Source of the DNA: Candidatus Hydrogenedentota bacterium
Lineage (GTDB): Bacteria; Hydrogenedentota; Hydrogenedentia; Hydrogenedentales; SLHB01
Reading direction: 5' to 3'
Assembly (NCBI GenBank): GCA_029262095.1
Contig: JAJDAB010000495.1
Location: 1-9,169 of the forward strand
DNA: 9,169 nt
Shown here: positions 6,486 through 9,169 of the stretch, piece by piece
Numbering within the stretch: position 1 is the first letter of the stretch
Layout of the letters: every line of letters starts with the position of its first letter
The notes under the pieces: model-generated
The model's input: the letters and a program-made list of their open reading frames with translations, nothing else
What the model was told of the DNA's origin: nothing
The model's database searches: none
Made by a program: the position numbers and the translations under genes

Positions 6486-7610
6486 ATGGCAAAAGCAAAA
6501 CACAAGAAAATTTTCAACAACCAGAAGCGCAAGGTGTACCGCAAGCGTATTTCCATGCGCGAAGTAGGATTCAGCGCATTCTTCATTGGTTTCGTGATCC
6601 TTATGGGGGTCTGGTTTGCCATGCGCAAAGATGACTTCGACCCTGGTGAGCGTGACATCACGATGGCAATGATGGTGGCGGATAGCGTGACGGACAATCT
6701 ATACCGTACGCCGTTTGAGCAATGGGCGGACCCTGCTATGGCGGCGGTCACTGGAGCCGCACCTGTCCCGCAAGTGGGCATCTTCCCACCCGCGATTCTT
6801 GATGACGGCTGGAAAACGGCTGCCCGTGTAAAAGAATATGACAAAGTTAATTTGTTCGAAAAGATCAACGGCGGCGCGCCACAGTACTTCCAGTTCGGAT
6901 TCGTGGCGATGCACTACGTTCCGTTGACGAATGCCGAAGGCGATTTGGATCTCAGCATTGAGATGTACGACATGGGTCTGTTCCAGCATGCGATGGGCAT
7001 CTATGCCGCGCAGCGAGATGATAGCAAGAAACTGGAACGACTCAAGGACGCCTATTTCCATAAGACGGATGTAGGCGCGATTGGCGTTACGGGCCAATAC
7101 TACTTCAAGATTTATGGAAGTGAAGAGAATCAAATCGTTCAGGAAAAATCGATGCAGGTAACCGCAACCCTCGCGGAGTCCGCGTTGGGTGCGACGGAAT
7201 ATCCGCCGGTATATAGCGTATTCGAAGGCAAATTGGGAATTCCGTTCGAGCGTATCGCATACGAGAAAGTGGACGTCTTTCAGTACGATTTCGCAAAGGA
7301 CTTTTGGTTTGGACGGCCGGATACGGACTCGGACGTACGCTATTTCGTTCACACAGCAGAGAGCGATGAGGCTGCGATCGCGATGATGCAACAACTCATC
7401 GACAGCAATTTGGAAGAATACGAACGGGTGTCGGAGGAACGTGGTGTCACGGTTCTCAAACATCAATTCTTGGATGAATTTTTCGCCATTAGCCGCGAGG
7501 GCGCGGTGGTGTATGGCATGGACGCGATTCCCGAGGGCTACGATCATATGGATGCCATGGGAAAGCTGATCACTGCAATCTATGGGGCAATGTCGAATGA
7601 AGAAGCCTAA
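6486..7610 (+). CDS. Membrane-anchored DUF6599-like protein
   Basis: A 374-residue protein. A strongly basic N-terminus (MAKAKHKKIFNNQKRKVYRKR) precedes a single membrane segment at about 28-46 (VGFSAFFIGFVILMGVWFA), so by the positive-inside rule the body is outside the cytoplasm. After a linker comes the domain: ILDDGWK (104-110), KVNLFEKINGGAPQYFQFGF (120-139), then LSIEMYDMGLFQHAMGIYAAQR and a mixed alpha/beta remainder rich in aromatic residues. The N-L-x-x-x-I-N-G-G/A-x-x-x-Y pattern is what I associate with DUF6599, a family without known biochemistry; I call it like that family, not proven. There are no cysteines in the domain, so it does not hold an Fe-S cluster itself. The start chosen is ATG 6486 with GGGGTG (6472-6477) 8 bases upstream; an in-frame GTG at 6447 has no ribosome site. 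Its 3' end overlaps the DUF362 gene, indicating one operon. Confidence 0.75.
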   Translation: MAKAKHKKIFNNQKRKVYRKRISMREVGFSAFFIGFVILMGVWFAMRKDDFDPGERDITMAMMVADSVTDNLYRTPFEQWADPAMAAVTGAAPVPQVGIFPPAILDDGWKTAARVKEYDKVNLFEKINGGAPQYFQFGFVAMHYVPLTNAEGDLDLSIEMYDMGLFQHAMGIYAAQRDDSKKLERLKDAYFHKTDVGAIGVTGQYYFKIYGSEENQIVQEKSMQVTATLAESALGATEYPPVYSVFEGKLGIPFERIAYEKVDVFQYDFAKDFWFGRPDTDSDVRYFVHTAESDEAAIAMMQQLIDSNLEEYERVSEERGVTVLKHQFLDEFFAISREGAVVYGMDAIPEGYDHMDAMGKLITAIYGAMSNEEA

Positions 7611-8646
7611 GCCTGTTCAACACCCGGATTATGAGAAGGCGCCAATGGATCGCCGACAGTTTATCCGGCGTATCGCGACGGCGGGCGGCGTAACGTCGGC
7701 AGTGGGCTACGTCTCGCTCGCGCCGGAAAACTGGCCCGGTTCGATTCGCGACAAGAACAAGCCCGGGTTGCGCAGCATGCCCCGGCACACGCCGGACACG
7801 ATACAAGACTTCAGCGTGGCAAAACCGGCGGGTGCGGTGGACGTAGGCATCGCGCGAAAGGCGGGTACTCCCAAGGTGAAGCTGCGGCGAGCGATCGACG
7901 GCATTGGCGGCATCGAGCATTACATCAAGCCGGGCGACATCGTGCTCGTCAAGCCAAACGTCGCGTTCGATCGTTCACCTAATCTCGGCGCGACCTCTGA
8001 TCCTGAAATTTTACAGCACCTGATCGAAATGATTCTCGTAGATTGCCGGGCGCAGGAAGTCCGCGTCTGCGACAATCCCATCGAGTCGCCCCAAGACTGT
8101 TTCGCGAAGAGCAAAATTCGACAGGCGACCGAAATGGCGGGGGGCCGCGTATATCTCCCCGATTCGAATGCGTTCAAAATGTTGCACACGCCAGGCGCGA
8201 GTCTCATCGAGGAATGGTGGTTCTTCCATCGCCCCTTTACGAACGTGGATAAGGTCATCGGCCTGTCTCCAGTGAAAGATCACAACCTCTGCAACGCATC
8301 TATGGCGATCAAGAACTGGTACGGGTTGTTGGGTGGGACCCGTAACCAATTCCACCAGGATATCCACGGCATCGTTTCGGACTTGTCGATTCTCATCAAA
8401 CCGACGTTCGTCGTATTGGACGGAACTAAAGTCCTGATGCAAAACGGTCCGACCGGTGGCGATCCGTCCAACGTGAAAAAGAATGACTGCGTCATCGCGA
8501 GTGTCGATCAAGTTGCATCGGATGCGTGGGCCTTTGAACATTTGCTGGAGCGCGGTCGCGAATATCCAGAATACTTGGCCATGGCCGAATCGAAAGGCGG
8601 CGGTAAAGTAGATTGGGACGGTCGCACCAAAGAAATTCTGGGCTAA
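7597..8646 (+). CDS. Tat-exported DUF362 domain protein
   Basis: A 349-residue protein with a twin-arginine signal, MDRRQFIRRIATAGG (17-31) followed by a short hydrophobic stretch to about 42, so it is probably exported folded. The DUF362 domain covers about 80-340: PGDIVLVKPNVAFDRSPNLG (112-131), EVRVCDNPIESPQDCF (154-169), KVIGLSPVKDHNLCNASMAIKN (219-240), WYGLLGG (241-247) and VVLDGTKVLMQNGPTGG (272-288), all standard family blocks. Many DUF362 proteins carry a 4Fe-4S ferredoxin domain; here only scattered cysteines exist (C150, C158, C168, C232, C298) and no CxxCxxC cluster. Function is unknown; partners in redox operons suggest electron transfer or cofactor handling. The start is uncertain: ATG 7597 overlaps the previous gene by 14 bases, with GGGG 9 bases upstream. 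ATG 7645 with GAGAAGG (7633-7639) is as good and begins right at the Tat motif. ATG 7582 is less likely. Confidence 0.85.
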   Translation: MKKPKPVQHPDYEKAPMDRRQFIRRIATAGGVTSAVGYVSLAPENWPGSIRDKNKPGLRSMPRHTPDTIQDFSVAKPAGAVDVGIARKAGTPKVKLRRAIDGIGGIEHYIKPGDIVLVKPNVAFDRSPNLGATSDPEILQHLIEMILVDCRAQEVRVCDNPIESPQDCFAKSKIRQATEMAGGRVYLPDSNAFKMLHTPGASLIEEWWFFHRPFTNVDKVIGLSPVKDHNLCNASMAIKNWYGLLGGTRNQFHQDIHGIVSDLSILIKPTFVVLDGTKVLMQNGPTGGDPSNVKKNDCVIASVDQVASDAWAFEHLLERGREYPEYLAMAESKGGGKVDWDGRTKEILG

Positions 8647-8674
8647 GGGCGGACAAGGAAACCGGATTTATTCA

Positions 8675-9169
8675 ATGGAAAAAGTAAAAACATATTTCGA
8701 GTCGTTTGAGTTCCGCAAAGCCATGCGGATTACAAACGTTCGGATTCTTTCGCAGGCGTTCTTTTTCGCAGTGTTCTTTTTCTCGGTATGGGCAACGGAA
8801 ACGTCTCGGTTAGGCGGCTATCCGGTATCCCGAATACTCGAGATGGATCCACTGGTCATGCTTTCGACCATGCTGTCGACCGGCTACGTGTACCGATACC
8901 TCGGCTGGGGACTCGCTATCATTGCGGTTACCCTGTTATTTGGGCGCGTTTTTTGTAACTGGATTTGTCCTTACGGGACGTTGCATCAATTCGTGGGCTG
9001 GTTGTTCAACATCGGCCGCAACAAAGAACGCATCGGCGACAACGAATACAAGAACTTCTATTTCATTAAGTACATGATATTGACCGTCATGCTTATCATG
9101 GCCGCGATGGGTTCGCTACAAATTGGTCTGCTCGATCCCATCTGTTTGATGTACCGCACCTTCGCGACG
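8675..9169 (+). CDS. NapH/YccM-like polytopic 4Fe-4S membrane protein (N-terminal part, cut by window edge)
   Basis: The first 165 residues are present and open at the right edge. A cytoplasmic N-terminus (MEKVKTYFESFEFRKAMRIT) leads to a membrane helix at about 24-41. A second helix at about 75-92 runs into GRVFCNWICPYGTLHQ (90-105), the CxxxCP signature (C94, C98) of the NapH/NosR/RdxA/YccM group of integral ferredoxin-like proteins. A third helix lies at about 131-148, followed by QIGLLDPICLMYR (149-161), the next family block. The 4Fe-4S ferredoxin motifs normally found near the C-terminus would lie beyond the window. By family it relays electrons between quinol, or a cytoplasmic donor, and periplasmic partners. 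The ATG has GGA 8 bases upstream and a better AAGGAA (8655-8660) 14 bases upstream. The 28-base gap after the DUF362 gene supports one operon. Confidence 0.88.
   Translation, partial: MEKVKTYFESFEFRKAMRITNVRILSQAFFFAVFFFSVWATETSRLGGYPVSRILEMDPLVMLSTMLSTGYVYRYLGWGLAIIAVTLLFGRVFCNWICPYGTLHQFVGWLFNIGRNKERIGDNEYKNFYFIKYMILTVMLIMAAMGSLQIGLLDPICLMYRTFAT

Noticed and set aside
6699..7547. Minus-strand open frame of 282 codons
   Set aside because: It lies wholly inside the DUF6599-like gene on the other strand; the translation has no family motif and no good ribosome site. It is an antisense shadow.
1..9169. tRNA or rRNA genes, CRISPR arrays, integrase or transposase genes
   Set aside because: Reading both strands showed no cloverleaf-type segment, no regularly spaced repeat array and no recombinase motif.

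Overview
The window looks like chromosomal DNA of a free-living, Gram-negative-type bacterium. There are nine protein genes (two cut by the window edges), a structured palindromic repeat and one convincing promoter. No RNA gene, CRISPR array, phage or plasmid gene was seen. The gene families suggest a member of the Planctomycetota/PVC group or a neighbouring phylum such as Hydrogenedentota: a Tat-exported Gfo/Idh-type oxidoreductase, an Mrp ATPase with a C-terminal DUF971 domain, a Tat-exported DUF362 protein, a DUF6599-like protein and REP-like palindromes. That placement is an inference from gene style, not a demonstration.

Layout. (1) 1-3154, minus strand: a small serine hydrolase (3154-2684), a large GT39-type membrane glycosyltransferase (2624-405) and the first 112 codons of a Tat-exported Gfo/Idh/MocA oxidoreductase (336-1). 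The gaps are 59 and 68 bases, so co-transcription is possible but unproven. (2) 3216-4661, plus strand, diverging from block 1: a UPF0178 (YaiI/YqxD) protein starting at TTG, then an unrecognised membrane-anchored coiled-coil protein. (3) 4662-4814: a convergent intergenic region dominated by a perfect 24-base inverted repeat with a 32-base centre. (4) 6140-4815, minus strand: an Mrp/ApbC-type Fe-S cluster carrier with MIP18, P-loop NTPase and DUF971 domains, the order known from plant HCF101. (5) 6141-6485: a divergent control region with a good sigma70-type promoter facing right, plus an 11-base repeat holding GTTGCAAC. (6) 6486-9169, plus strand: a compact operon of a membrane-anchored DUF6599-like protein, a Tat-exported DUF362 protein and a NapH/YccM-like polytopic 4Fe-4S protein that runs off the right edge.

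How they may work together: the right-hand operon looks like a membrane/periplasm redox module. The integral ferredoxin-like protein would pass electrons across or along the membrane, and the two partners would act outside it. The divergent Fe-S carrier could supply clusters to it. This three-gene module is the best candidate here for an undescribed system. Its substrate cannot be read from the sequence. The left block suggests transfer of sugars from lipid carriers together with sugar-type oxidoreduction, without a definable pathway.
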